This document shows, piece after piece, positions 37,079 to 48,610 of a stretch of DNA of 64,000 nucleotides (within the stretch, counting starts at the first letter, position 1; each line of letters starts with the position of its first letter). The notes under the pieces were generated by a model that was given only the letters and a program-made list of their open reading frames with translations, ran no database searches and was not told the origin of the DNA. Where the stretch lies: contig JAJEKV010000055.1 of assembly GCA_021234155.1 (NCBI GenBank), positions 975,090-1,039,089 of the forward strand, given 5' to 3'. A program made the position numbers and the translations under genes. The stretch comes from Isoetes taiwanensis (lineage: Eukaryota > Streptophyta > Lycopodiopsida > Isoetales > Isoetaceae).

Positions 37079-39588
37079 TGAAGTATTGCAGCTAGGGGTG
37101 AAAAAGTCAGATTCTAAGATCAGGATTGAATGAAAATGAGGTTTGCATTTAAGATATGGAATTCAAGAAACTAAAAAACAGAAATGTGGGATCATCCAAA
37201 ACTCAAAACCTGAAATGGATTAATTCGAAGTCGCATTGCCGTCAAGGTAAAGGCACGAAGAAAGTTTGGTGGAACAGAGCCTAAAATCCAGTCAAATAGG
37301 GCCTAACAGGCCCATTAGGGAATGAGAGGCATTTGTCTCTCGTTCATCTCCCATAATGAGAGATCATGTGAGAGATAAAATGGGAGGAGAGATCATGAGA
37401 GAGATGCCAGAGTCCACTATAGTGGACTCTCCCACTAAGAGACAATTTGCCCCTAATTGCTGTTAGGGGCATTTCCATTACTTCAATGTCCGTTAAGTAC
37501 AACTGGCCGTAAAATTTTTTGAGAGGAGTTTTGGAGGTCGGAAATTTCAACTTTAATTCCGGCTCCTGTTCAAACAAGCATGATAATTAATGGTAAAACC
37601 AACTCTTACTTTCACAAAAAGTAATAATAATAATAATAAATAATAATAATAATAATAATAATAAATCAATGTTTCTCCATGTGGCCAATTCAACATAACT
37701 CCTATATGCAGCCAAGTGAAATAGAGGAACAATACCCAATGGAAGAACCAAGAAGGATGAAGGAACAATACCCATAGAACTAAGAACAATGAAGATTCCT
37801 ATGAAACAACTTAAAAACTAAAAAAAAGGGGGTTCTATTTGTTTATTGTAATCAATGCGAGAGCACCCCAGAACCGAGAAGGATGGATCCATCTAAAGAA
37901 ACTCGAAAAAGGGGCATGATTTAACGAACTCAAAAAAGGGACATGATCTAATTTTTAATTGAAAAAGGTAAAATCGAAATTAGTAATTGGCTTTTACAAA
38001 AAGCCGCTTGGAAGGGCGACCCCTGGGATGAGCAGCTACTGTCTACCATTGATCCTGCAGGTGGTCAAAATGAGCAAATTGAACCTCTGGGCCTCCTCTG
38101 GATGTTTAAAAAGCCTATGAAGATCTGGTTCTGAAGGGGACGACCCCCTGGTCGCATACGTCCGGCAGTTAGACAACAATCCTGACCCAACCGGTTGGAT
38201 CCAATGTTGATCCTGGGCAAAGCGATGGCTAAGAAGGGCCAAGCCCAGTCATCCACCTGCGGTAAAGAAATCGACGCAGAGGCAAATAGATGGATGCCAA
38301 ATCCATAAGCTAAAGGCAGAGAAAAGATAAAGTTTCAGGATAGAGAAAAATCTAAATTAAAGCTCCAGTAAGTATAGAGAAAAGTTCAAATTTCGTCCAT
38401 GTGGCAGACAGATACTGCAAGGTAAAAATTTCGAGCCTGAAGGAAATTGCTTTAGATATGATATTAAACTTGAAAAACCTACTCTGAAGACCAGACCAGA
38501 TGCCAAGGATCGTTCGAGGTTGAAGAAGCAAGCATAAATCCCATCTGAATTCACTAATGCAAGGATCCGCTCGAATAAAGATGTCTGTGAGCTAGTAAAG
38601 GAAAAGATGTATCCAATTTAAACAAGAGGCCAGAGAATTAGGAAAGTCGATTTTATGGATTTAACAATAGATTCCATAAGCTCTAGTAAAAAAAAAAGGG
38701 GGGGGTCATTACCAACTTAGAATTAATGATCAATTCATACAAATCAATTGCATGCCTAATCAGATTATCTATGCTGCATAACGAATAAGAAAGAATTACA
38801 TATGCTAAATCGATTAACCATGAGCCTGCAAAAACAATAATCGTTTATCTATGAACTTGCAAGAAGAAAGAAAATATATCAAATCAAGGTCTATGGCCTT
38901 GCAAGGAAGAAAAGAAAATCTGATTAATACAAATATCATCCTAAATAAGATGCTTAGTGATGCGTGCAAAATTGTGGATAGAGAACCCTGATTTTGAAAA
39001 ATAATATGCATAGAGCTACCCACCTTTTTCAGAAATAGGACCAAGTGATCCCCAGGGAACCCAAAGAAATGAAGATGAAGCTTAGAAACAATGGATCCAA
39101 CTGTACCATTGGACGTCCAAAATTCTAAGCCTTAAGCATGCGCTTAAGAAAAGGTGAAATTCTAAGCCTTAAGCATGCCCTTAAGAAGGTCGCTACAAGG
39201 TTTTATTGTCTTGTTCCATACCTAGATATGCAGCTAGATTGGTCAGCTTCCGGAGCTCAAGTTTGATGTTTGCTTTTACGTAATTTCTCTTCTTCTAAAG
39301 TCACATGTCACTTTTATTTTACTTATCTTATCTTGATCTGTTTCTAGCAAATAATGATAAAAACACAAATCATCATGCTCTTGTAGACTTAAGTGGCCCA
39401 ACCAACAACCTAGGTCATCATGATTCTCAATCATATTTATGTTAATATATCCAGCAAAACATCAATCGAATTGAATTGAATTATTGATTTTTAACAATCA
39501 ATAAACCAGTATTTGTTCAAGATAAGACAATTTTTTAAGACGTAAAGATAAAACAATGCATGCTTGGATTTTAACCACGAACAAAGAC
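37079..39588. other. intergenic with TAA microsatellite and 37-bp duplication
   Basis: Sequence without a recognised gene. (TAA)n lies at 37620-37668. A 37-bp tandem duplication around ATTCTAAGCCTTAAGCATG lies at 39122-39190. A poly(A)/poly(G) tract lies at about 38690-38705. Minus-strand frames of 60-90 codons have no motif. Confidence 0.4.
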
Positions 39589-39605
39589 AAAAGGGTACTA
39601 TTGTT

Positions 39606-40803
39606 CTATCCCATGGGCATTATTCTATCCACTTTCTCCATATCCTAATGCATCTCCTTTCCTCAAGGGGTTGCTAGCTGCTTGGGAGACTGTGCGCACT
39701 TTGTTTCAGTTCCATCCAATGGCCCACACAGATCCTACAAATGGTTGTTGGTGGATCCCTTTGGGTGACGGGGTCATGCATTGTCCCCCGGTCTCTTCTC
39801 GTCCATCCATTGACGAAACGTCGGTTGGCGGCAAAGCCAGTGTGCTCACTCCGTATCCGCATGGTATAATGAGTCAAGATTGTTGGCGTGGAATGAGTTC
39901 AAATTGAAGTTCCTTCTCCTTCGTTGGGACCCGGAGCATTTGGGAAAAAGTAGTCGCTACACTTCCTCCACACCCACAAGACGGGGCTCCCCAAAATGGG
40001 TGGTTCATGGCGATGTTAAGGAGGAGCACCGGTGCACTTTCGATGTATGTGGTCCTACTTCATCCTGAGGTGTTGCCTCCATCGCCAAAGTGGCCTTTAG
40101 TTATCCCCGAGCCTCATCGTAAAGCAGTCTGGCGATGGGTATGGGATAAATTGCTTCATCCTAAGCTATCCATTTTATGGTGGCGGATCACTTTCGTAGA
40201 TGCGTCTTGGGTAAACACCGTTGTTCATCGATTTCGTCCGTAAGTCTCGTGGATCCGCCCTCTTTGCACGCAGAGGGATGAGACAATTGAGCACCGCTTT
40301 TCTTGTGTCACCATGTTCGAACCCGCTTGGCAGTGGCTTCTGAGTCTTTTCCATTGTGACTTGAATAGTCAGCAGGTCCTTTTGTCAGTCTATCCTAGTT
40401 CTTGGGACAAGTTGGCAAAGAGGGCTTTCCACTTAGCATCTGCTTGGATCATCTGGTCCATCTGGAAGAGACGAAATCTCTTCATCTTCAAGGGACAGCT
40501 CTTTTCAGATACGCAAGTGCTTAGCGATGCTCGTAGTCGCATTGTGAAGGCGTACAAATGTTCTTCCTTGAAGGATAACATCAAAAGTGTCATTTGGGAG
40601 CAATATCTTCAGATTCACACCTACTCATAGCAAATAGTTGTGCTCATGGTGATCTGTATTCTCTGCTTTTTTATGTTATGTATGTGGTGGGTAGTATTGC
40701 TCTAGTGGATATCTTCTCCACTGGGTTTTGAGTCCCCCATATACTCTTTGTATTCTTTTGAGTAATAAAGGTCCACGTTCATCAAAAAAAAAAAAAAAAA
40801 AAA
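39606..40803 (+). mobile_element. 5'-truncated LINE with poly(A) and target duplication
   Basis: Flanked by a perfect 15-bp duplication AAGGGTACTATTGTT at 39591-39605 and 40804-40818, and ending in AATAAAG and a run of about 20 A: hallmarks of target-primed reverse transcription. The body corresponds to the last 1.15 kb of the LINE at 56032-58500: the zf-RVT region (WDKLLHPKLSILWWRIT, then TIEHRF) and the C-terminal part with HLASAWIIWSIWKRRN, ending QIHTYS stop at 40628-40630. The frame is broken twice. Only the 3' end was integrated, typical of aborted reverse transcription. Confidence 0.9.
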
Positions 40804-40818
40804 AAGGGTACTATTGTT

Positions 40819-42720
40819 TGTTTGGCCCTACTGAAAAAGCAAGTGAGAAAGGTAAGTTATTAGTTTGATAATGCATGTTTGGATTTAAGCCAAGAAGAAA
40901 GACAAAATAGTCACAATTGTTTATTCGACTATATTGGAAAAGCAAGTAAGAAAAGTAATTTGTTCATTTCACACATTCTAGTCCTTGGCCTTTGAATGCT
41001 CTGTCTTTAGCTATCCACTTTTAAAGGTAAATTATTGGTTTCACGCATTTCATTTCTTGGCCACTCAATGCTATCTCTTATAGTTGCATGACAAAAAGTC
41101 GCTATCCACCTTTTATATTTTCCTTATATTTGTTTCTCTCGACCACTCATTGACCGGCCCAAAATCTACCATTAATTTGATTTTTTGGCCAATATGATTT
41201 TTTGGCCATTGAATTGATTCGATTTGACTTGACTAGACTTGTGTGACATCCCCTTCCGTATATGTTGCCATGGTCATGAAACTGGAAATTCGCCCTTGCT
41301 GATTTTGCAAACCAGCATGAGGCCGCCTATAAGACGGCGACTACCGGCTAGACGTCATGGAAGCATGAGCTGTTATTGCCCCATCTTTCTTGAGGTCGTA
41401 CTAACTATAGAAACGTGAAATATCAGCGTAAGCAACATACACACAATAATACCAACATCCAACGTCATAACATATCCAAGCTCAGACTACATATATATGA
41501 CCGATGGTCTAGGTCTCAGGATAAGTACAGACGGGAGTCATTACAATGGCATTGGCTGACATAGAACAATGGCAAGAGTAGTCCACTTCATCTGCCCTTC
41601 ATATGCACTCTTTGTAGATAGATTGAAAAGCCTTAGGTCACTACTGTAGCCTCTTGCAGATGTAACCAAAAGACTACTCCAAGATTTCATCTTCCAGGTC
41701 TGTGATGAGGCAGAAAGGATGCTCCTTCCAAGAGATATCTTGGCAGTGCAGGTATTTTGAGAGACGAGGTTGCCCCCGCTCGTACTCGACCTAACCTCAC
41801 TAAGGTGACGCATCATCTAGAAAGAGTTAAACCCATACTTTGCCCTCTCGCAATGTAGGTCTAGCTAGCTATGGACCTTCAGTAGCATCTGCAATGCCCA
41901 AATCCTCCAGTCAAACATGCATACTTATTTTGAGGACTAAAGATCTATGAATAAACAAAAGATGAATACAGTCTCTAATTGTTTAAGCAAATATAGACTT
42001 TGTCATAAATCTTACTAACAATGTTAGTATTTGTAGCAAAATCTAGAGGATGCCTAAAATCTACTCTCAATCATACATACTTATTTCGAGGATCGACTTT
42101 TAGTGAACAAGCTGAATGCATGTTTTCAAACAAAAGTATTTTTTTAAACCAATAATCTACAAGCATCATTTACTAATCGATGCATAATAGAGGAGTTATC
42201 TTTCAGCTAAACCTAGTACCTGGAAAGCTTAAACTTTGCATCCAAATGTGAAAAAATTTACAAAACAAATCAAACCTGAGATTGAGTGACTTCATTGCTA
42301 CTATAGTAGTAGTCTGGCCTAAAATTATGACCTCTAGGTTGTTACACAATGGCTCTACTCCAATGTTGGTTGCTGCTGCTTTTATAGTGTTTGCTCTAAT
42401 GGTGCCTTTTTCTGTCGCCTGGTTACCTAGTTAAAGGAAAAAAAAGACCACCATGGGATCTGTTGCCATTGCTATAGCAAGATAAGCCCAATGTAAGCAG
42501 TTTGAGAGCAAATGAAAAGATAGTGTATTAATGAAACATTAGGATACTGGAATTAGGTAAGAGGCCTCTTTCATCATATTGTTCATTCCGCTGTTGCAAT
42601 TCCATCATACTACCAGCATCTGATGCCATACGTGAACGTACTTGAAGTGCATAAGGCCATAATTAGCCTTTAAAATGGTTCCATTGACAAGTGCAATATA
42701 ATCAGTAGTAAATATAAAAC
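40819..42720. other. intergenic, nothing firmly recognised
   Basis: The right flank repeats sequence from the LINE's left flank (AATGCATG(C/T)TTGGATT, then AAGAC) at 40869-40911, so the LINE landed in an older tandem repeat. A minus-strand frame at 41541-41816 (91 codons, Ser-rich) and a coding-like minus segment at about 42560-42640 (RSRMASDAGSMMELQQRNEQ) match no family I know. Confidence 0.35.
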
Positions 42721-42831
42721 CTTCTCCATTGCTTGACGCATGGCAGCCATTGTAATAGGATGTACATAAAGTGTAACACCAGCTTCAACATGAGGCATCT
42801 TTATACTATCTACTTTTGCGTTTGCTTTTTC
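42721..42831 (-). CDS. isolated exon-like segment, family not recognised
   Basis: On the minus strand, CACTAG|GAA at 42832/42831 and GAGAAG|GTTTTA at 42721/42720 bound 111 bp, exactly 37 codons, open in frame. It encodes a charged segment with KVDSIKMPHVEAGVTLYVH and MAAMRQAMEK. Length, frame symmetry and splice-like borders suggest an exon of a degraded or unassembled gene. The next coding-like stretch (about 42640-42560) does not join in phase. No function is proposed. Confidence 0.3.
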
Positions 42832-43072
42832 CTAGTGAATAATGTAAAATTAGTTGAATTCAAATATAGTTGACTTCATATTAGATAGGAGACATGTTAT
42901 AAGTATTCAAGTAAGGGGTCTGATCCTGGGAGCTAGATATAAAGAAATATCTAATAGACAACTTCATCAATACTGAACTATAGTGAGTGATGGTCTTGTT
43001 AGATAGATAGATAGATGGAATGTGTTAAACGGGAACTATTGTTTTCTAAGAAAGTCCAGTAGATATCATTAT

Positions 43073-43703
43073 TGTTAGAAATAGAGAATCTTATTCCAAT
43101 CTATTTCAATATTGCTTGATGAATTCATGAATTACATCAAGACAATGATCATCATATAATAATTCCTAAGATAACGAACTTTCAAGAAACAATATTTCAA
43201 TAAACCTTAGGATAACTGTAGCACAAAGTTACTGTAGAAATGGGATTGACTCAAGTTTGACCCGAAGAGAATACAATCGAACAACTCCGAAACAAGCAGT
43301 AATTCCTCCTTAGATTATACTCCTGACCAGTCCAATTTCTGAACCGGCCTCTTGAATCTTTTATAATGCAAGTCTCGGCGGTTATGGCATCGGATCCGGC
43401 CGCCTAGCCGAGCTCCTATTCATATGGAGTTTCCCTCCATTGCATCGGGCCCCAAGTGCTATACATATGGGATAATCCCAACCATTTAATATGTATAAGT
43501 TCAACCATTGCAATATGGTGTACAGACCATTATCATGTGAACCACTATAAGTTCAATGGTATGCTATTTTCACTTTGATCGCAAATTAGGTCTAGCCAAT
43601 CTCTCGCACAATCTCCTATAACTTATGTACACTGTGTATATACAACTTCAATGAATCATTTTTGTCAACGAGAATATGTGATGACTCAAACCTAATTTCA
43701 ACA
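43073..43703 (-). repeat. Copia-2 3' LTR
   Basis: 631 bp, TGTTAG...TTTCAACA in plus orientation. It differs from the 5' LTR mainly in the half corresponding to 43310-43680. Confidence 0.93.
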
Positions 43704-43716
43704 TTCCTCCTTCATC

Positions 43717-46620
43717 ACACTATTACGTAACCTTTGATGTCAACCTTAAAACTGTTTTAAACTTAACCCGGGGAAGAGCTTTTGTGAAGACATCTGCAAT
43801 CTGCTTTTCTTTGTGTTAATGTACACCATCTCAATATCTTGTTTGCTTGGCCAAATCTCGAATAAAGTGAATGTTTAATTCAATGTGCTTTGTTCTATCA
43901 TGGTGAACCTGGATTTTTCATTAATTGCAATGCACTCACAAGAAAAATTTGAGTTGGACTGTTTGTTTGCAATTTAATTCTTCTAGCAATCTTCTCAACC
44001 AAAGAAATCTCTTTGGCAACTAATGATGAGGCTTGTGCTCGGCTTCTGGCGAAGACATGGCAATTGCATTACGCTTTTGCTTTTTCCAATTAATGGCACC
44101 TCCACCTAAGAATACAACAAAACCAGATGTGGATTTCTGTTTGACAAGTCCCCTCCCCAATCAAATCACTATATGCACATAGTTTGGAGGTTATCCGAAT
44201 TGAACGTTATTCCATGTGTTTTTGTACCCTTAAGATACTTTAAAACCCTTTTACACCGCAATCCAAAGATCTTTGGTCGATTATGACATCTCCTGCTCAA
44301 GATGTTTACAATATAAGAGATATCTGGTCTTGTGTTGTTTGCCAGATATAGCAAACACCCTATTAAAGATCTATATGGGACATTCTCCATTTCTTTGATG
44401 TCCTTTTCAGTGAGATCTTTTTCTTCTGTCAATCTATGTCCTGGTACTGCAGGGCATTTTGCTGGATGTGCATCAACAAGGTTGAACCTTTTAAGCATGT
44501 TTTCTACATGTTTGGATTGCTGCAGCTTCAATATCTTTTGGTCCCTGTTTCTGCATACTTCAATGCCCAAGAAGTGTCTTAGTTCCCTTAGATCTGACAT
44601 TTCAAATCTTGAACTTAAGATCCCTTTACAATGATTTAAGATACTTGTGTGATTTGCTGCCATAATGCAGTCATCAACATACAAGGCTATGATGCAAAAA
44701 GTTTTACGCTTGTTTGTACTGTAGAGGTTGCCATCATTCTTGAGCTTCTCAAACCCTTGTTCCTTAAGGAAATTATCCATGCATACATACCACTCCCTAG
44801 GGGACTGTTTCAGGCCGTACACAACTCTATTTAGTCTCCAAACTTTGTTAATTTGTTGCTCAAATCCTGGAGCCTGTTGCATAAAAACTTTTTCCTCCAG
44901 TTTAGCATTAAGAAAGGCTGTTTTTACATCCATGTGATGTAGCTCAAGGTCCTGTGCATTTGCTATTGCAAGCAATGTTCTAATGCTGGTTAATTATACA
45001 ATAGGAGAGTATGTCTCATCAAAATCCAGGCCCTGTTTTTGAGTGTATCCTTTTGCCACAAGTCTTGCCTTGTATTTCCTGCTGCCATCTGAATTTTCCT
45101 TAATTTTAAACAACCATTTGCACCCTACAACATTTTCTCTGGTAGGGTAGTCAACTAAGTCATAAGTTTGAGTTTTCTCAAAAGAATCTAACTCGTCCTT
45201 CATGGCTTTAAGCCACTGTTCCTTATGCTCACTCTCAATAGCTTCCTCATAAGACTGTGGGATTGGAATATTTTCAAGTATTGCCATAATTTGTTCATAT
45301 TCAATATGTTGCTTTTCTAACCTCCTGCTTCTTCCCAATTCATTTCTACCATAATGATCAACATTTTCATGTACATTTTCCAACAATTTCTCCACCCGAG
45401 TTCTTCTTTTGCTGGTGGCACCTAATGGGATAGTGGTATTTTCAATGTTTGCTGCCTCATTGTTTTCAGTGTTTGTGTCACCATTTGGTTCTGCAAACAT
45501 ATTCTCTTCTTCTTGATCTGAGTCTAAATCTGTTGCTTGCTGTGTCTTTGTCTCATCCTTGTCCCTTTTATCACAAACTGTTTTCCTTTGATGTTTATCT
45601 TTGTAAAACACCTGTTCATCAAATATTGTGTCTCTGCTAATAATAATTGTTCTGCTCTCTGGTATATAAACTCTATACCCTTTTGATTCCTCATCATATC
45701 CCACAAGATACCCAATGTTTGCTTTGTCATCTAATTTCTGCCTTAATTCCTTTGGAACATGTACATATGCTAAACAACCATATGCTTTGAAAAAATCATA
45801 GTCTATGCTAGCATAAGTACTTGACCATAACAAATCAGGTATGTTACCTTTAATGCTTGATGAAGGCAATTTGTTTTGGATCATGATTGCAGCCTTTAAA
45901 GCTTCCTCCCACAGAAAGTTTGGTAAGCCACTCCTCTTGATCATGGATCTTACAGCATCCATAATGGTTCTGTTTTTCCTCTCAGCTACTCCATTTTGTT
46001 GAGGGGTGTACCTGCAAGTTAGTTGCCTTCTAATACCATGAGTTATACAAAAAAGTCTGAATTTGGCTGATAAATATTCACCTCCCCTGTCAGACCTAAT
46101 GCACTTTAACTTCCTTCCTGTCTCCCTTTCCATTTCATGCACATATTGTTTGAAAGCATTTAATGCCTGAGACTTTCTTTCTAAACAGTAAACTTTGCAT
46201 TTTCTGCTGAAATCATCAATGAAAGATATGAAATATCTTTTATTTGTTCTTCCTCTCACATTTAAAGGGCCACATAAGTCGGTATGTACTAGCTCAAGTA
46301 CATCCTTTGCCCTTGTTTTTGAGTGTTTGAATGGCAGCCTATTTGTTTTCCCAAGAATGCATCCCTCACACTTGAAATTGTCAGATTTAAAATCTTTGCA
46401 TTTTAGCCATCCCTTCTTGGCTAAGTATTTCAGATTATTGCAATGTGTGTGGGCCAACCTGTCATGCCAGAGTTCAAATTCTGGAGAAATTAATGCATTA
46501 ATGCCATCATGTCCTGAAGCTTCCATTTGGAAAAGATTGCCAAAGCGTTTTGCATGAAACTTTAATATATTTCCAAAAAAGATGTTACAACCTTTAGAGT
46601 CAAAATTGACTTTGTAGCCT
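43717..46620 (-). pseudogene. Copia-2 integrase-RT-RNase H, one clear nonsense codon then decay
   Basis: From 46526 the frame is open for 510 codons: GAG-pre-integrase HHCC (LWHDRLAHTHCNNLKYL ... CEGCILGK), integrase DDE core (VHTDLCGP, IRSDRGGEYLS, and Glu in QQNGVAERK), linker, and RT start (WLKAMKDELDSFEKTQTYDL, ARLVAKGYTQKQGLDF) to YSPIV. There TAA at 44996-44994 replaces the usual Lys codon. The same frame reopens at once and runs to 44169 with MDVKTAFLNA, YGLKQSPREWY, the YVDD site (IALYVDDCIMAAN) and RPDISYIVNILSR. The last 450 bp, where RNase H belongs, is shifted and shortened. The region 47019-46530, where protease should lie, is also degraded. Confidence 0.9.
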
Positions 46621-47019
46621 AAGTCAACTAGTCAAAACTTACGTAAATTAGATTCTTAATGATTGTAGGAACACACAACACATTCTCAATGTCTACTATG
46701 TTCCCATCAAGATCTATGAGTCGCAAAAAGACCCTCCCTTCAATTTCTCGAAAGTGTCTCCATTTCCAACTTGAATTCTTCTAGAGTGTGAAGTTGAGAC
46801 ATTTTTAGCAAATCAATGAGATTGGACTACTTGATCTTTCAAATCCACTATCAACTACAAGAGTTTCAGATTTGTTAGCAAGCTGATTTTTCTCAACAAC
46901 ATTAAAAAGCAAGGCTTACCTCATCTTCATCATCAACATCAGATTTTTCCTTTTCTTCTTGCTCCCTAGTCACAAAAGTACCGGTTGGCTTTCTCTCGCC
47001 ACCGACCCTTCCCCTGAAT

Positions 47020-47926
47020 TTATTTTTCCTCCTCTACTAGCGGATCCTTTATTTTTGTTTTACGCCATAATCTTTTGAGTTGGACATTTGGCTGCCACAT
47101 GTCCCTTTCCACCACATGTATAACAATTGAATTCTCTTTTGTTCTTTGGACACTCATTTTTAAAGTGACCGGGCTCATTGCAATTGTAACATGTTGGTTG
47201 CCCCTTTTTTCCAAAGAAAAGAGAATTTGAAGTTTCCTCTCCTTCTCTCATTATTTTCTTACTGTTCATACTTTCGGTTCTCAAGGTATTCTCAGCTTCT
47301 TCCCTTGTTTTACTCATGTTTCTTATGAACAAAGACAAGTTTTCATTGTCACTTCATCACCTCGGAAATTTGTATGACCTGACTTCTCTCAGAGATATTC
47401 ACTCCTGCCCCAGCCAAGTCAGCAACAATATTATCAAATGTGTTGAAAACTCTGATACATCCCCCTCTTCCTTTAACTTAAGATTTCTTAACTCATTTTC
47501 AAGAAGATCAATCTGAGAGGATGTTTTTTCTTCAAAATGTTTCAAAAGATATGACCACATTTGTCTTGGATTCATATTTCTAGGTTTAAGCCTTATAGTA
47601 GGGCTTACCTTGCATGTAATTATTCCTTGAGCTTCTTTAAGCCTTGAGTATAAAGATCTCCCAGTCCTGACTTGACTGCTCCCTGCTAAACCTTCTGCAT
47701 TTGGTGGCACAGCACCTGCACTTTGCCTTATGTTAACTGAACTTTCAGATACTGACCTTGTGAGGGTATTGAAGTCCACATTTGTTACACCATCTGGATC
47801 TACAAGATCCCAGAGGTCCTCCACTTCCAAAATATGCTTGATTGCATCTTTCCAAACTTGAAACCCCGGGCCTCCTTTATAAACTTCTACAGTGCTCAGT
47901 AAACTAGCTCCAAACCTGCTTGACAT
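47020..47926 (-). pseudogene. Copia-2 gag with two zinc knuckles, frameshifted
   Basis: Starts at ATG 47926 (SSRFGASLLSTVEVYKGG), a retrotran_gag type capsid ending at a stop at 47399. The next frame, 47338-47060, resumes with FIRNMSKTREEAENTLR. It carries two consecutive CCHC boxes, CYNCNEPGHFKNEC and CYTCGGKGHVAAKC, expected to bind genomic RNA. About 60 bp between the frames contains the break. Copia-3 shows the same gag uninterrupted through the equivalent FIRNVAKNREEAE segment. Confidence 0.88.
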
Positions 47927-47979
47927 GATGAATAACTTTTCTTTGAATGCTTAGTACCTGGTAACTGCTCTGATACCAA

Positions 47980-48605
47980 TGTTAGAAATAGAGAATCTTA
48001 TTCCAATCTATTTCAATATTGCTTGATGAATTCATGAATTACATCAAGACAATGATCATCATATAATAATTCCTAAGATAACGAACTTTCAAGAAACAAT
48101 ATTTCAATAAACCTTAGGATAACTGTAGCACAAAGTTACTGTAGAAATGGGATTGACTCAAGTTTGACCCGAAGAGAATACAATCGAACAACTCCGAAAC
48201 AAGCAGTAATTCCTCCTTAGATTATACTCCGACCCGGTCCAATTTACAACCGCCTCTTGAATCTTTTATAATGCAAGTCTCTACGGTTATGGCATCGGAT
48301 CCGGCCGCCTAGCCGAGCTCCTATTCATATGGAGTTTCCCTCCATTGCATCGGGCCCCAAGTGCTATACATATGGGATAATCCCAACCATTTAATATGTA
48401 TAAGCTCAACCATTGCAATATGGTGTACAAACCATTATCATGTGAACCACTATAAGTTCAATGGTATGCTATTTTCACTGGACTGCAAATTAGGTCTAGC
48501 CAATCTCTGTACAATCTCCTGTATAACTTATGTACACTGTATATACAACTTCAATGAATCATTTTTGTCAACAGAATATGTGATGACTCAAACCTAATTT
48601 CAACA
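47980..48605 (-). repeat. Copia-2 5' LTR
   Basis: 626 bp, same termini as 43073-43703. It is adjacent to the primer-binding site at 47968-47978. Confidence 0.93.
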
Positions 48606-48610
48606 ATTAT

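Larger units (their letters stand above)
43073..48605 (-). mobile_element. Copia-2: complete LTR retrotransposon, minus strand
   Basis: LTRs at 43073-43703 (631 bp, the 3' LTR) and 47980-48605 (626 bp, the 5' LTR) are nearly identical over their first 250 bp, with clustered differences later. A perfect target duplication ATTAT lies at 43068-43072 and 48606-48610. The primer site (minus-strand TGGTATCAGAG) lies at about 47978-47968, one base from the 5' LTR. A polypurine tract (minus-strand GATGAAGGAGGAA) directly abuts the 3' LTR at 43716-43704. Gag, two CCHC knuckles, integrase, RT and degraded RNase H follow in Copia order. Its gag is closely related to that of Copia-3 at 63351. Confidence 0.95.
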
